Below, in pieces: positions 30,247-38,189 of a stretch of DNA of 64,000 nucleotides (within the stretch, counting starts at the first letter, position 1; the number at the start of each line of letters is the position of its first letter). A model generated the notes under the pieces. That model was not told where the DNA came from. It saw nothing but the letters and a program-made list of their open reading frames with translations, and ran no database searches. Location of the stretch: NCBI RefSeq assembly GCF_947488515.1, contig NZ_CANKZF010000002.1:532294-596293 (forward strand). Reading direction: 5' to 3'. Both the position numbers and the translations under genes were made by a program. Source of the DNA: an uncultured Nocardioides sp. (GTDB lineage: Bacteria > Actinomycetota > Actinomycetes > Propionibacteriales > Nocardioidaceae).

Positions 30247-31203
30247 ATGGCGGGCAACTCGCAGCGCAAGGGCGCGATCAAGAAGACGGGCAAGGGCAAC
30301 CCGACCGCCGGCTCGGGCGGACGGGTCCGCCGGGGGCTGGAGGGCAGGGGGCCGACGCCCAAGGCCAAGGACCGGCCCTACCACCAGGCGCACAAGGCGG
30401 CCAAGCGCGCCGAGCGCGACAAGACCACGCGGCCCAAGCGGCGTACGACCGCCGAGGCCGAGTGGGCCGCCGGTCGCAACTCCGTCGTCGAGCTGCTGCA
30501 GGCCGGCGTGCCGGTCACGGGCGTCTACGTCGCCGAGGGCACCGAGCGTGACGGCCGGATGCGCGAGGCGTTCAAGCTCGCCGCCGAGCAGGGGCTGACC
30601 CTGCTCGAGGTCACCCGCAACGAGATGGACCGGATGACCGGCGGGGCCGTCCACCAGGGCCTCGCGGCACGGCTGCCGGCCTACGAGTACGCCCACGCCG
30701 ACGACCTGCTCGAGCGGGCAGCGGACGCGAAGGAGCCGGCGCTGGTCGTCGCCCTCGACTCGGTCACCGACCCGCGCAACCTCGGCGCGGTCGTCCGCTC
30801 CGCGGCGGGCTTCGGCGCCCACGGGGTGCTGATCCCCGAGCGCCGGGCCGCCGGCATGACGGCCTCGGCCTGGAAGACCAGCGCGGGCGCCGCCGCGCGG
30901 CTCCCGATCGCCCAGACGGTCAACCTGACCCGCCAGCTGAAGGCCTACCAGGACGCGGGCTGCATGGTCGTCGGCCTGGCGGCCGACGGTGACATCTCGC
31001 TGCCCGAGCTGGTCGCCCCCGGCGGCCTGGCCGAGGGCCCGCTGGTGGTCGTCGTCGGGTCCGAGGGCAAGGGACTCGGCCGGCTCGTCGCCGAGACCTG
31101 CGACCAGATCGTCGCGATCCCGATGGCCGGTCAGCTCGAGTCGCTCAACGCCGGCGTGGCTGCCTCGGTCGCCCTCTACGCGATCTCGCAGGCCCGCTCG
31201 TAA
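30247..31203 (+). CDS. rlmB: 23S rRNA 2'-O-methyltransferase, TrmH/SpoU family
   Basis: A 318-residue RNA methyltransferase. The basic N-terminal ~75 residues are lysine-rich and probably bind RNA. A SpoU substrate-binding domain follows (GRNSVVELLQ). The knotted catalytic domain has motif 1 LDSVTDPRNLGAVVRSA, motif 2 VVVVGSEGKGLG and motif 3 IPMAGQLESLNAGVAASVALY. The family methylates the ribose of a guanosine in 23S rRNA. It starts one base after cysS and is translated with it. Confidence 0.92.
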   Translation: MAGNSQRKGAIKKTGKGNPTAGSGGRVRRGLEGRGPTPKAKDRPYHQAHKAAKRAERDKTTRPKRRTTAEAEWAAGRNSVVELLQAGVPVTGVYVAEGTERDGRMREAFKLAAEQGLTLLEVTRNEMDRMTGGAVHQGLAARLPAYEYAHADDLLERAADAKEPALVVALDSVTDPRNLGAVVRSAAGFGAHGVLIPERRAAGMTASAWKTSAGAAARLPIAQTVNLTRQLKAYQDAGCMVVGLAADGDISLPELVAPGGLAEGPLVVVVGSEGKGLGRLVAETCDQIVAIPMAGQLESLNAGVAASVALYAISQARS

Positions 31204-31213
31204 CGATGGGTTT

Positions 31214-31272
31214 CACCCCACAACGTTCTTCTCCGCCGCTGCGCTGCACCGAACAACGCCGCGGGGACCCCG
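31214..31272 (+). repeat. ~60-base dispersed repeat, copy B (before the metallophosphoesterase)
   Basis: It begins CACCCCACAACGTTCTTC and ends AACAACGCCGCGGGGACCCCG, one base before the GTG at 31274. The outer 18-21 bases match copy A (19361-19425) with one or two changes each. The centre is shorter and differs but keeps CGCTGCGCT. Both copies sit directly in front of a start codon and on the coding strand. Confidence 0.6.
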
Positions 31273-31273
31273 A

Positions 31274-32791
31274 GTGAGTGCCCCACGGCGGCTGGTCGTC
31301 GGTGCCGTGCTGCTCGTCGGCAGCGTGGCTCTCGGGCTCGCGGTGGCTGGTTCGCTGTTCCTCACCAGCAGCCGGACCGTCGTGCTCGTCGGCCACGACA
31401 CCGTCGTACGCCCCACGCTGGCGCGCGACGCCGTGGTCGAGACCGGGCCGCTGCTGCCCGACCTGCGCTTTCGTGACGTCGGCCCGCTCGGCGTGACGCT
31501 CACGCTCGGCAAGACCGAGGTCGGGACGGTCGAGGAGCTGGTCGAGCGCTACGCGCTGATCGCGGGTGACCCGGCGGCGCCGATCGAGAAGGTCGAGGGC
31601 GTCGTGCTCGACATGGCCGTGTCGGCCGCCCTGCGGGGGTTCGCGGTCGGGCTGCTGCCGGTCGCGATCTTCCTGCTCCTCGGCCGCCGGCGCCGTGCCG
31701 AGCTCGCCCGTGGGCTCGGGACGAGGCGGGGCCTGCTCGCGCTCGCCCTGGTGGTGACGCTCCCCGTGCTGGTGTGGCAGCCGTGGGTGGGCGACGAGGA
31801 GACCCAGGAGGACCAGGGCAGCTGGGAGACGCTGGAGGAGTTCGTCGGCCCCGACGTCGTGCTCCCGGAGGAGGCGCGCGCCATCGAGGTGCGCACCGGC
31901 CCGGTCACCACGCAGAGCAAGCGGCTGGTGCTGAGCGCGGTGGACACCTACGACAAGAGCAAGGCGTTCTACTCCGCGGCGGCCGAGGCGGCCGTCGAGC
32001 TGCCCGCGCTGGGCCTGCGCGCCCCCGAGGAGGGCGAGACGGTCGCCCTGCTGGTCAGCGACCGCCACGACAACATCGGCATGGACCGCGTGGCCCGGGC
32101 GATCGGCGAGGCGGCCGGGGCGAGCGTCGTGCTCGACGCGGGCGACGACACCTCGACCGGCCAGCCCTGGGAGGCCTTCAGCCTCGACTCCCTCGACGCG
32201 GCGTTCGAGGACTGGGAGCGCTTCGGCGTTGCCGGCAACCACGACCACGGCACCTTCGTCAGCACCTACCTCGCCGACCTCGGGTGGACCATGCTCGACG
32301 GCGAGGTGGTCGACGCCCCGTGGGGCGGCACCCTGCTCGGCGTCGACGACCCGCGCAGCAGCGGTCTCGGCAGCTGGCGCGACGAGTCCGGTCTCAGCTT
32401 CGCCGAGGTGGGCGAACGGCTCGCCGACGGCGCCTGCGCCGCGGCGGAGGACGGCGAGCGGCTCAGCACGATGCTGGTCCACGACGCCAACCTCGGCCGC
32501 GAGGCGCTCGACCGGGGATGCGTGGACCTCGTGGTCGGCGGGCACACCCACGTCCAGAACGGTCCGGACGCCGTCGACGGCGAGGACGGTGCGACCGGCT
32601 ACACCTGGACCAACGGCACGACCGGCGGGGCGGCGTACGCCATCGCGCTGGGCAGCAAGCCGCGCCGCGACGCCGAGGTCAGCCTCGTCACGTACGCCGA
32701 CGGGCGACCGGTCGGCCTGCAGTGGGTGCGGCTGCGCACCAACGGCACGTGGCAGGTCGGCGAGTGGGAGCCCGTCACACCTGGCCCGTGA
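31274..32791 (+). CDS. Membrane-anchored metallophosphoesterase
   Basis: A 505-residue protein with two membrane segments (about 8-28 and 115-160) and a calcineurin-like phosphoesterase domain from ~250 onward. Metal-binding motifs are visible in order: VSDRHDN, DAGDD, GNHDH, LVHD and GGHTHVQ. The domain after the second helix should face outside or inside depending on topology, which I cannot fix. The substrate is unknown. The GTG at 31274 lies right after the dispersed repeat. Its 3' end overlaps the convergent DUF4032 gene by 17 bases. Confidence 0.8.
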   Translation: MSAPRRLVVGAVLLVGSVALGLAVAGSLFLTSSRTVVLVGHDTVVRPTLARDAVVETGPLLPDLRFRDVGPLGVTLTLGKTEVGTVEELVERYALIAGDPAAPIEKVEGVVLDMAVSAALRGFAVGLLPVAIFLLLGRRRRAELARGLGTRRGLLALALVVTLPVLVWQPWVGDEETQEDQGSWETLEEFVGPDVVLPEEARAIEVRTGPVTTQSKRLVLSAVDTYDKSKAFYSAAAEAAVELPALGLRAPEEGETVALLVSDRHDNIGMDRVARAIGEAAGASVVLDAGDDTSTGQPWEAFSLDSLDAAFEDWERFGVAGNHDHGTFVSTYLADLGWTMLDGEVVDAPWGGTLLGVDDPRSSGLGSWRDESGLSFAEVGERLADGACAAAEDGERLSTMLVHDANLGREALDRGCVDLVVGGHTHVQNGPDAVDGEDGATGYTWTNGTTGGAAYAIALGSKPRRDAEVSLVTYADGRPVGLQWVRLRTNGTWQVGEWEPVTPGP

Positions 32792-33983
32792 TCGCCTCGT
32801 CGGGCTTGGTGGTGAGGAAACGGTCGATGTAGTCGCGCGCGGTCGCGTGGATGTTGACCTCGTGGCCGGCCTGCTCCGAGAGGTACCAGCGGTGCTCCAG
32901 GATCTCGTGGAAGATCTCGGCCGGCTCGAGCTTGCCGGTGGCGTCGGGCGGGATCATCGCCATGATCGGCTCGAAGATCTCGTGCATCCAGCGGCTCGCG
33001 ACGACGTGGCGGTCCTCGCGGCCGAGGTCGTAGTGGGCGGCGAACGACGCGACGTCGTTGAGGATGCGGCGGGCCTGGTTGTCCTCGACGGTCATGCCGG
33101 TGAGGTCGCGCAGCTCGCGGGTGTGGTGGCCGAGGTCCACGACCTTGGGCTGGATGCGGATCGTGTCGCCGCCCAGGTCGGTGACGATGTCGAGCTCGTC
33201 GACGTCGAAGCCGAGGTCGTTGAGCCGCTCGACGCGGCGCTCGATGCGCCACATCTCGTCGGCACCGAACTCCTCGAGGTCGGTCAGCTCGCGCCACAGC
33301 GCCTCGTAGCGTGAGCGCAGGTGCTCGATGATCGCGAAGCCGTCGATGGGGCGCTGGACCGCGCCGCTCGCGCTGAGGTCCATCAGCTCGGCGAAGATGT
33401 TCTCGCAGCCCACGGTGATGTCGTACTCCCGCAGCCGGTCGCCGACGGCCTCGTGCAGCTCGCCGGTCTCGGCGTCCACGAGGTAGGCGGCCAGTGCCCC
33501 GGCGTCGCGGCGGAAGAGCACGTTGGACAGCGAGACGTCGCCCCAGTAGAAGCCGGCGAGGTGCAGCCGGACCAGCAGCACGACGATCGCGTCGATGAGC
33601 GTGGGCACGTGCTCGGCGTCCATCCCGCGGCTGAAGAGGCTGCGGTAGGGCAGCGAGAACCGGAGGTGGTGGGTGATCAGCGCCGCGGGCAGGTCCTCGC
33701 CGTCGCGGCTCTCGCGGCCGGTGACGACGCCCTGCGGGACGACCGACGGCATCCCCATCCGCTGGAGGTCGCGCAGCATCCGGTACTCCCGGAAGGCGAT
33801 GTCGTCGTTTGTCTCCTTGACGGCGTAGACGCTGCTGCCGAGCCGCACGATGCGCACCACGTGGCGCGAGAGGCCGCGGGGCAGCGGGACGACGACGTCG
33901 TCCGGCCACTCCTCCAGAGGGAGGTGCCAGGGCAGGCGCAGGATGGCCGGGTCCGGCCGGCTGGCGACGATCCGCATGGCCAT
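32775..33983 (-). CDS. DUF4032 protein with a lipopolysaccharide-kinase-like N-terminal half
   Basis: A 402-residue cytoplasmic protein. The first ~240 residues follow a kinase-like plan: VYAVKETND with the ATP-anchoring lysine, FYWGDVSLSNVLF as the catalytic loop and AYLVDAETGEL as the metal-binding segment. The second half (from ~240) is the DUF4032 domain, ending in NIHATARDYIDRFLTTKPD. It is widespread in actinobacteria, but its substrate is unknown. The ATG at 33983 is selected because TATGGT lies seven bases before it. It sits downstream of a GH13 gene on the same strand. Confidence 0.8.
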   Translation of the reverse strand: MAMRIVASRPDPAILRLPWHLPLEEWPDDVVVPLPRGLSRHVVRIVRLGSSVYAVKETNDDIAFREYRMLRDLQRMGMPSVVPQGVVTGRESRDGEDLPAALITHHLRFSLPYRSLFSRGMDAEHVPTLIDAIVVLLVRLHLAGFYWGDVSLSNVLFRRDAGALAAYLVDAETGELHEAVGDRLREYDITVGCENIFAELMDLSASGAVQRPIDGFAIIEHLRSRYEALWRELTDLEEFGADEMWRIERRVERLNDLGFDVDELDIVTDLGGDTIRIQPKVVDLGHHTRELRDLTGMTVEDNQARRILNDVASFAAHYDLGREDRHVVASRWMHEIFEPIMAMIPPDATGKLEPAEIFHEILEHRWYLSEQAGHEVNIHATARDYIDRFLTTKPDEAITGQV

Positions 33984-34030
33984 GGTCGCGACCATAGCCG
34001 CGCACGAGGGCGAGGGCGAGGTGCGGTGTG

Positions 34031-35896
34031 TCAGGCCGGGGGCAGCCGGTCGGCGATCTCCCAGACGTCGAGCCGCGACCCTGCTGACGCCGCGACCTCG
34101 ACGCCGTCGGCGCCAAGGGCGAGGTCGGCGCCGCCCGGCTCGGACCCGAAGAGGTGGCGGCCCGCCCCGACGGGGAGGGTGAACGCGCCGCCCGCAGCGC
34201 GGCGGGCGACCACCAGCACGGTCTGGTCGGGGTGCTCGCGGAGGTAGGCGATGGTGTCGTCGTCGACGTGGGCCCAGCGCAGCCCGCCCCGGCGCAGCGC
34301 CGGGTGCTCCCGCCGCAGCCGCGCCAGGTCGGCGTACGTCGTGAGCGTCTGCTCGTCCCACTCCTCGCGGCGGTGCCACGGCATCGGGCGGCGGGCGTCC
34401 TCGCCGTTGACGCCCTCGAGCCCGATCTCGTCCCCCGCGAAGATCATCGGGACGCCGGGCATCGTGAACTGCAGCCCGGCGGCGACGCGGTGGACGGCCG
34501 CGTCCCCGCCGACGAGGGTGCGGATGCGGGCGGAGTCGTGGGAGCCGAGGATGTTCCAGCTCGACGCGGTGGCGCGCCAGCCGAGCGCGCCCTGCCAGGC
34601 CCGGAGCGTCTCGACGACAGGACCGCCCCCGCGACGCGGGACCGGCACCGGTCGGCCGAACGGGCGCGCCGGTGACGCGGGATCGCGCAGCCACGACCAC
34701 ACCGGCCACGAGAAGCCCGAGTAGTTCATCGTGCCGTGCCAGCCGTCGCCGTCGACGTCGCCGCTGGCGTCGTGGTTGTGCTCGCCGATGACCCACGGGT
34801 CGTCGTGCAGCGCGGCCGCCGTGGCGCGCACGGTTCGGGCGACCTCGTGGGCCACGTCGATGGCACCGAGCCGGCCGGTCATGTTGGCGACGTCGATCCG
34901 CCACCCGTCGACGACATACGGCGGTTGCAGCCAACGACCGACCACGGAGTCGGGTCCGTCGACCATCGCGTGGCGGACGTCGAGGTTGGCGTGGTTGATC
35001 TTGGGCAGCGTGCCGTGGCCCATCCAGTCGGCGTAGGTGCCGTCGTCGGCGAAGTAGTAGAAGGAGCGGTGCGGGTCGCGTGCGTCGTCGACCGCGCTGA
35101 GGAACCACTCGTGGGTGTCGCCCGTGTGGTTGGTGGTCAGGTCGCCGAGGATCCGCCAGCCCCGCTCGTGGACGGCGGCGCTCAGCCGGGCGTACGCCTC
35201 GCTCCCGCCGAGCAGCTCGTCGACCTCGGTGAAGGTGGTGGCGTTGTAGCGGTGATTGCTCTCGCCGGGGAAGACCGGCGTCGTGTAGAGCACGTCGGCG
35301 CCGACCGCAGCGACGTGGTCGAGGTGCTCGGTGACGCCGTCCAGGTCGCCGCCGTAGAGCTGCATCGGCGTGCGCGGGTCACTGCCCTCGAAGACGACCT
35401 CGTCGTCCCACTCCGCCGGCAGCGCCCAGTCGGGGACCTCCCGCTCGTCGGCCGCGGCCGAGCGGGCGAAGCGGTCGGGGAAGACCTGGTAGACGACGCC
35501 GTCGCGACCCCAGTCGGGTGCGGGCGGGTGGGCGGCCAGCCGGAAGTCGGCGGCGTCGGGGAGGTCGTGGCCCACCAGCCCGGCGCCGGTCAGCCACTCC
35601 TGCTCGCCCTGCCCGTCGGCGGGAGCTCGCACGAGGAGGAAGCGGTAGTGCGTGACCGGGTTGTGCACCGGCAACTCTGCCTCCCACCACACCACGTCGC
35701 CGGTGGTGGCCGACGTCGTCGGGTGGAAGACCGGCTCGGCGTCGTACGTCGTCCGCAGCCAGACCGCCTCGACCGGGTCGGCCGCGCTCGTGCGGACGCG
35801 CACGGTGACGGTCGCGCCGAGCTCCGGTGCCTCGTCGGAGACGTAGAGCGGGGACCCGTCGTGGTGGGGGTCGTAGAGGAGGCTCACGGGCCACAT
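34031..35896 (-). CDS. GH13 alpha-amylase family glycosidase, maltodextrin glucosidase-like
   Basis: A 621-residue enzyme acting on alpha-glucans. An N-terminal beta-sandwich (1-~125) resembles CBM34/MalZ-N. The TIM barrel starts at VVYQVFPDRFARS. Conserved region II VDGWRIDVAN carries the nucleophile aspartate, VIGEHNHD the acid/base glutamate and ILGSHDSARI the third catalytic aspartate. The overall plan fits neopullulanase or maltodextrin glucosidase. The ATG at 35896 follows TAGGTG by seven bases; a GTG at 35887 is the alternative. The divergent tRNA-Thr promoter overlaps on CTAG. Confidence 0.87.
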   Translation of the reverse strand: MWPVSLLYDPHHDGSPLYVSDEAPELGATVTVRVRTSAADPVEAVWLRTTYDAEPVFHPTTSATTGDVVWWEAELPVHNPVTHYRFLLVRAPADGQGEQEWLTGAGLVGHDLPDAADFRLAAHPPAPDWGRDGVVYQVFPDRFARSAAADEREVPDWALPAEWDDEVVFEGSDPRTPMQLYGGDLDGVTEHLDHVAAVGADVLYTTPVFPGESNHRYNATTFTEVDELLGGSEAYARLSAAVHERGWRILGDLTTNHTGDTHEWFLSAVDDARDPHRSFYYFADDGTYADWMGHGTLPKINHANLDVRHAMVDGPDSVVGRWLQPPYVVDGWRIDVANMTGRLGAIDVAHEVARTVRATAAALHDDPWVIGEHNHDASGDVDGDGWHGTMNYSGFSWPVWSWLRDPASPARPFGRPVPVPRRGGGPVVETLRAWQGALGWRATASSWNILGSHDSARIRTLVGGDAAVHRVAAGLQFTMPGVPMIFAGDEIGLEGVNGEDARRPMPWHRREEWDEQTLTTYADLARLRREHPALRRGGLRWAHVDDDTIAYLREHPDQTVLVVARRAAGGAFTLPVGAGRHLFGSEPGGADLALGADGVEVAASAGSRLDVWEIADRLPPA

Positions 35897-35903
35897 CCTC
35901 CCT

Positions 35904-35913
35904 CACCTAGGAT
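35904..35913. promoter_or_regulatory. Overlapping divergent -10 elements for the GH13 gene and tRNA-Thr
   Basis: The plus strand reads TAGGAT (35908-35913), 24 bases before the tRNA. The minus strand reads TAGGTG (35909 down to 35904), seven bases before the GH13 ATG. Both share the central CTAG, as in the site at 6835-6844. Confidence 0.45.
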
Positions 35914-35936
35914 GGCCGCCGCGCCCTCGGGCGCAC

Positions 35937-36008
35937 GCCGCGTTAGCTCAGGGGTAGAGCACCAATCTTGTAAATTGGGTTGCGAGAGTTCGAATCTCTC
36001 ACGCGGCT
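35937..36008 (+). tRNA. tRNA-Thr (anticodon TGT)
   Basis: A 72-base cloverleaf. Acceptor stem GCCGCGT pairs with ACGCGGC, the D-arm is GCTC...GAGC, the anticodon stem CCAAT/ATTGG closes the loop CTTGTAA with anticodon TGT, and the T-arm is GAGAG-TTCGAAT-CTCTC. The discriminator base is T. No CCA is encoded. It decodes ACA and probably other ACN threonine codons through wobble. A free-standing HNH gene lies 32 bases downstream. Confidence 0.95.
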
Positions 36009-36040
36009 CGGATGTCGGTGGCGAGCCCTAGCGTCGTGAC

Positions 36041-36442
36041 ATGAGCTGCCTCGGGTGCGGCGCGACCCTGACCAAGCGCCACCAGAAGTCCTTCTGCAGC
36101 AACCGGTGCCAGCGGGCGATGGAGCGCCAGCGCAACATCGCCCGCTGGCTGGAGACCGGGGTCGCCCAGCCAGGCAGCGGCGTCGGCCACTACGTGCGGT
36201 CCTACCTGCTCGAGGTGCAGGGCAGTGCCTGCGCGATCTGCGGCTGCCCGACGACGTGGCAGGGGCAGGAGCTCCGACTCGTCCTCGACCACGCCGACGG
36301 AGATGCCAGCAACAACCAGCGCGCGAACCTGAGGCTGGTGTGTCCCAACTGCGACTCCCAGCTGCCGACCTTCAAGGCACGCAACAGGGGCCGCGGGAGG
36401 GCGTGGCGGCGGCAGCGCTACGCCGACGGCAAGTCCTACTAG
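36041..36442 (+). CDS. Small phage-type HNH family protein with a substituted catalytic position
   Basis: A 133-residue protein with an N-terminal CxxC zinc finger (C3, C6, C19, C23) and an HNH fold: C64/C67 and C101/C104 hold zinc, DH at 83-84 starts the catalytic motif, and N96 in ANLRLVCPNC is the central residue. In related phage and free-standing HNH nucleases the second cysteine pair is followed by histidine (CPNCH). Here it is aspartate (D105), so activity may be altered. The ATG follows TAGCGT by six bases. The place next to a tRNA gene suggests a mobile origin. Confidence 0.75.
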   Translation: MSCLGCGATLTKRHQKSFCSNRCQRAMERQRNIARWLETGVAQPGSGVGHYVRSYLLEVQGSACAICGCPTTWQGQELRLVLDHADGDASNNQRANLRLVCPNCDSQLPTFKARNRGRGRAWRRQRYADGKSY

Positions 36443-37302
36443 CGGACCTGCTGCACCGCGAACTCGTTGGCCGGCGAGGCGATGGCGTCCTGGGCGGCGA
36501 TCAGCCGCAGCTCGCGCTCACCGGAGTCGAGGGTCTCCTTGAGGACGGCGAACACCGAGGACGCGGTCCTGGCGAGGGCGTCGGCGGGGGAGCCGGTCGT
36601 GCGCAGGTGTGCGGTGAACAGCGCGGCGGTGATGTCGCCGGAGCCGTTGGCCTTCATCGGCAGGCGCGGGGTGGTGACGAGCCAGGCGCCGTCGGCGGTG
36701 ACGGCGAGCATCTCGATGACGTCGTCGTCCGCACCCTCGCGGTCGACCGACGTGACCAGCACGGTCGACGGGCCGAGACCCCGCACCTCGTCCACGGCGG
36801 ACAGGATGTCGTCGAGCGACGAGGGGCCGCTCAGGCCGTCACGGTCGGTGATGAAGCCGAGCTCGAACTGGTTGGGCGTCAGCACGTCGGCGACCGGGAT
36901 CACCGTCGAGCGGTACTTCGGCGGGATCGCCGGGTTCACGAAGCAGCCCGAGGTGGCGTTGCCCATCACCGGGTCGCAGGTGTACGTCGCGTCGGGGTTG
37001 GCCGCCTTCACCTGCGCCACCGCGTCGGCGATCACGTCGGCGATCTCCGGCGAGCCCTGGTAGCCCGAGAGGATCGCGTCGCACGTCTCGAACGCACCCC
37101 GCTCGCCGATCCCGGTGATCACCGCTGCGACGTCCTCCGCTGAGATCAGCGGCCCGCGCCAGGCGCCGTAGCCGGTGTGGTTGGAGAAGTTCACCGTCAG
37201 GACGGGCCACACCTCATGGCCGAGGCGCTGGAGCGGGAAGACGGCAGCAGAGTTGCCGACGTGGCCGTAGGCGACGTGGGACTGGATCGAGAGGACGCGC
37301 AC
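36439..37302 (-). CDS. pdxY: Pyridoxal kinase
   Basis: A 287-residue ribokinase-fold enzyme that phosphorylates pyridoxal to PLP. VLSIQSHVAYGHVGNSAAVFPLQ at the N-terminus and GYQGSPE match PdxY. YTCDPVMG contributes to the active site, and the anion-hole/catalytic base motif is KANGSGDITAALF. The GTG follows TAAAGT by six bases, where the TAA of that box is also the stop codon of the upstream dioxygenase gene. Its stop shares CTAG with the HNH gene. Confidence 0.94.
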   Translation of the reverse strand: MRVLSIQSHVAYGHVGNSAAVFPLQRLGHEVWPVLTVNFSNHTGYGAWRGPLISAEDVAAVITGIGERGAFETCDAILSGYQGSPEIADVIADAVAQVKAANPDATYTCDPVMGNATSGCFVNPAIPPKYRSTVIPVADVLTPNQFELGFITDRDGLSGPSSLDDILSAVDEVRGLGPSTVLVTSVDREGADDDVIEMLAVTADGAWLVTTPRLPMKANGSGDITAALFTAHLRTTGSPADALARTASSVFAVLKETLDSGERELRLIAAQDAIASPANEFAVQQVR

Positions 37303-37311
37303 GCACCGACT

Positions 37312-38085
37312 TTAGGCCACCTGGAGCGACCTCTTCGACAGACCCATCCAGTAGCCGTCGATGACCTGGATGCCCGGCTCGTCGGCGGTCGTCGCCGCGC
37401 CGAGGGTCACGAACAGCGGGGTGTAGTGCTCGACGGTCGGGTGGGCATACGGCATGCCGGGCGCCTTCGACCTGTAGGCGGACAGCGTCTCGACGTCACC
37501 GCGGGCGAGGGCGTCGGCCGCCCAGAGGTCGAAGTCCACCGACCACCCGGGAGCGGCGGCCTCGATGCGGAACTCCTTGAGGAAGGGCAGGCCGTGGGTG
37601 AGGAAGCCCGAGCCGATGATGAGCACGCCTTCCTCGCGCAGTGGACGCAGCCGCTCGCCGAGCTTCATCAGGCGGTGCGGGTCGTCGGTGGGGAGCGACA
37701 TCTGGAGCACGGGGATGTCGGCCTCGGGGTACATGATCTTCAGCGGCACCCACGCGCCGTGGTCGAGCCCGCGCGACACGTGCTGGTGCACGGGCTCGCC
37801 GCTCGGCATCATCGCCGCGACGCGCTGGGCCAGTGCCGTGGCGTCAGGGGTCTCGTAGGTCATCTGGTAGTACCTCGGCGCGAACCCGCCGAAGTCGTAG
37901 ACCAGGGGAGCGCCGCTCGCGGTCAGGCTCACCGGCGCCGACTCCCAGTGCGCCGAGACGATGAGGATCGCCTTCGGGCGCGGCAGGTCCTTCGCCCATG
38001 CCGCGAGCTGGCCGGACCAGATCGGGTCGTCGAGCAGCGGCGGCGCACCGTGGCCGATGTACAGGGCAGGCATGGGAGTGGTCAT
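37312..38085 (-). CDS. Extradiol dioxygenase, 4,5-DOPA dioxygenase (YgiD) family
   Basis: A 257-residue class III extradiol ring-cleavage dioxygenase, LigB type. Iron-binding histidines are in YIGHGAPP, SAHWES and GLDHGAWVPL, and IGSGFLTHGLP holds a further active-site histidine. The family splits the ring of DOPA-like catechols; its E. coli member YgiD acts on L-DOPA. It lies just upstream of pdxY on the same strand. The ATG at 38085 is preceded by GAGGA and by a perfect ATAGTTG/CAACTAT palindrome 11 bases upstream, so the gene is likely repressor-controlled. Confidence 0.9.
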   Translation of the reverse strand: MTTPMPALYIGHGAPPLLDDPIWSGQLAAWAKDLPRPKAILIVSAHWESAPVSLTASGAPLVYDFGGFAPRYYQMTYETPDATALAQRVAAMMPSGEPVHQHVSRGLDHGAWVPLKIMYPEADIPVLQMSLPTDDPHRLMKLGERLRPLREEGVLIIGSGFLTHGLPFLKEFRIEAAAPGWSVDFDLWAADALARGDVETLSAYRSKAPGMPYAHPTVEHYTPLFVTLGAATTADEPGIQVIDGYWMGLSKRSLQVA

Positions 38086-38095
38086 GACGTCCTCG

Positions 38096-38115
38096 ATAGT
38101 TGTTGGTTCAACTAT
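38096..38115. promoter_or_regulatory. MarR-type operator candidate before the dioxygenase gene
   Basis: ATAGTTG (38096-38102), six bases, then CAACTAT (38109-38115) is a perfect 7-bp inverted repeat, unusually AT-rich for this DNA. It lies 11 bases before the dioxygenase ATG. The spacing and symmetry fit a MarR/winged-helix repressor. No regulator gene is adjacent. Confidence 0.65.
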
Positions 38116-38120
38116 ATTCC

Positions 38121-38189
38121 CGAGGTAGTCCAGTGGCAAGTGGTCGGCGGCGGGCCGTCCGCGAGACCGTTCGCCACTGGACTACCTCG
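38121..38189. repeat. 17-bp perfect inverted repeat overlapping the end of ung
   Basis: CGAGGTAGTCCAGTGGC (38121-38137) is the exact reverse complement of 38173-38189, with a 35-base spacer. The right arm includes the ung stop codon. It lies between ung and the dioxygenase gene, upstream of the AT-rich operator. It may be a terminator for the ung operon or part of a regulatory or recombination site. Confidence 0.65.

Noticed and set aside
36041-36442. Prophage remnant at the HNH gene
   Set aside because: Only one phage-like gene is present; no integrase, attachment repeats or further phage genes flank the tRNA.
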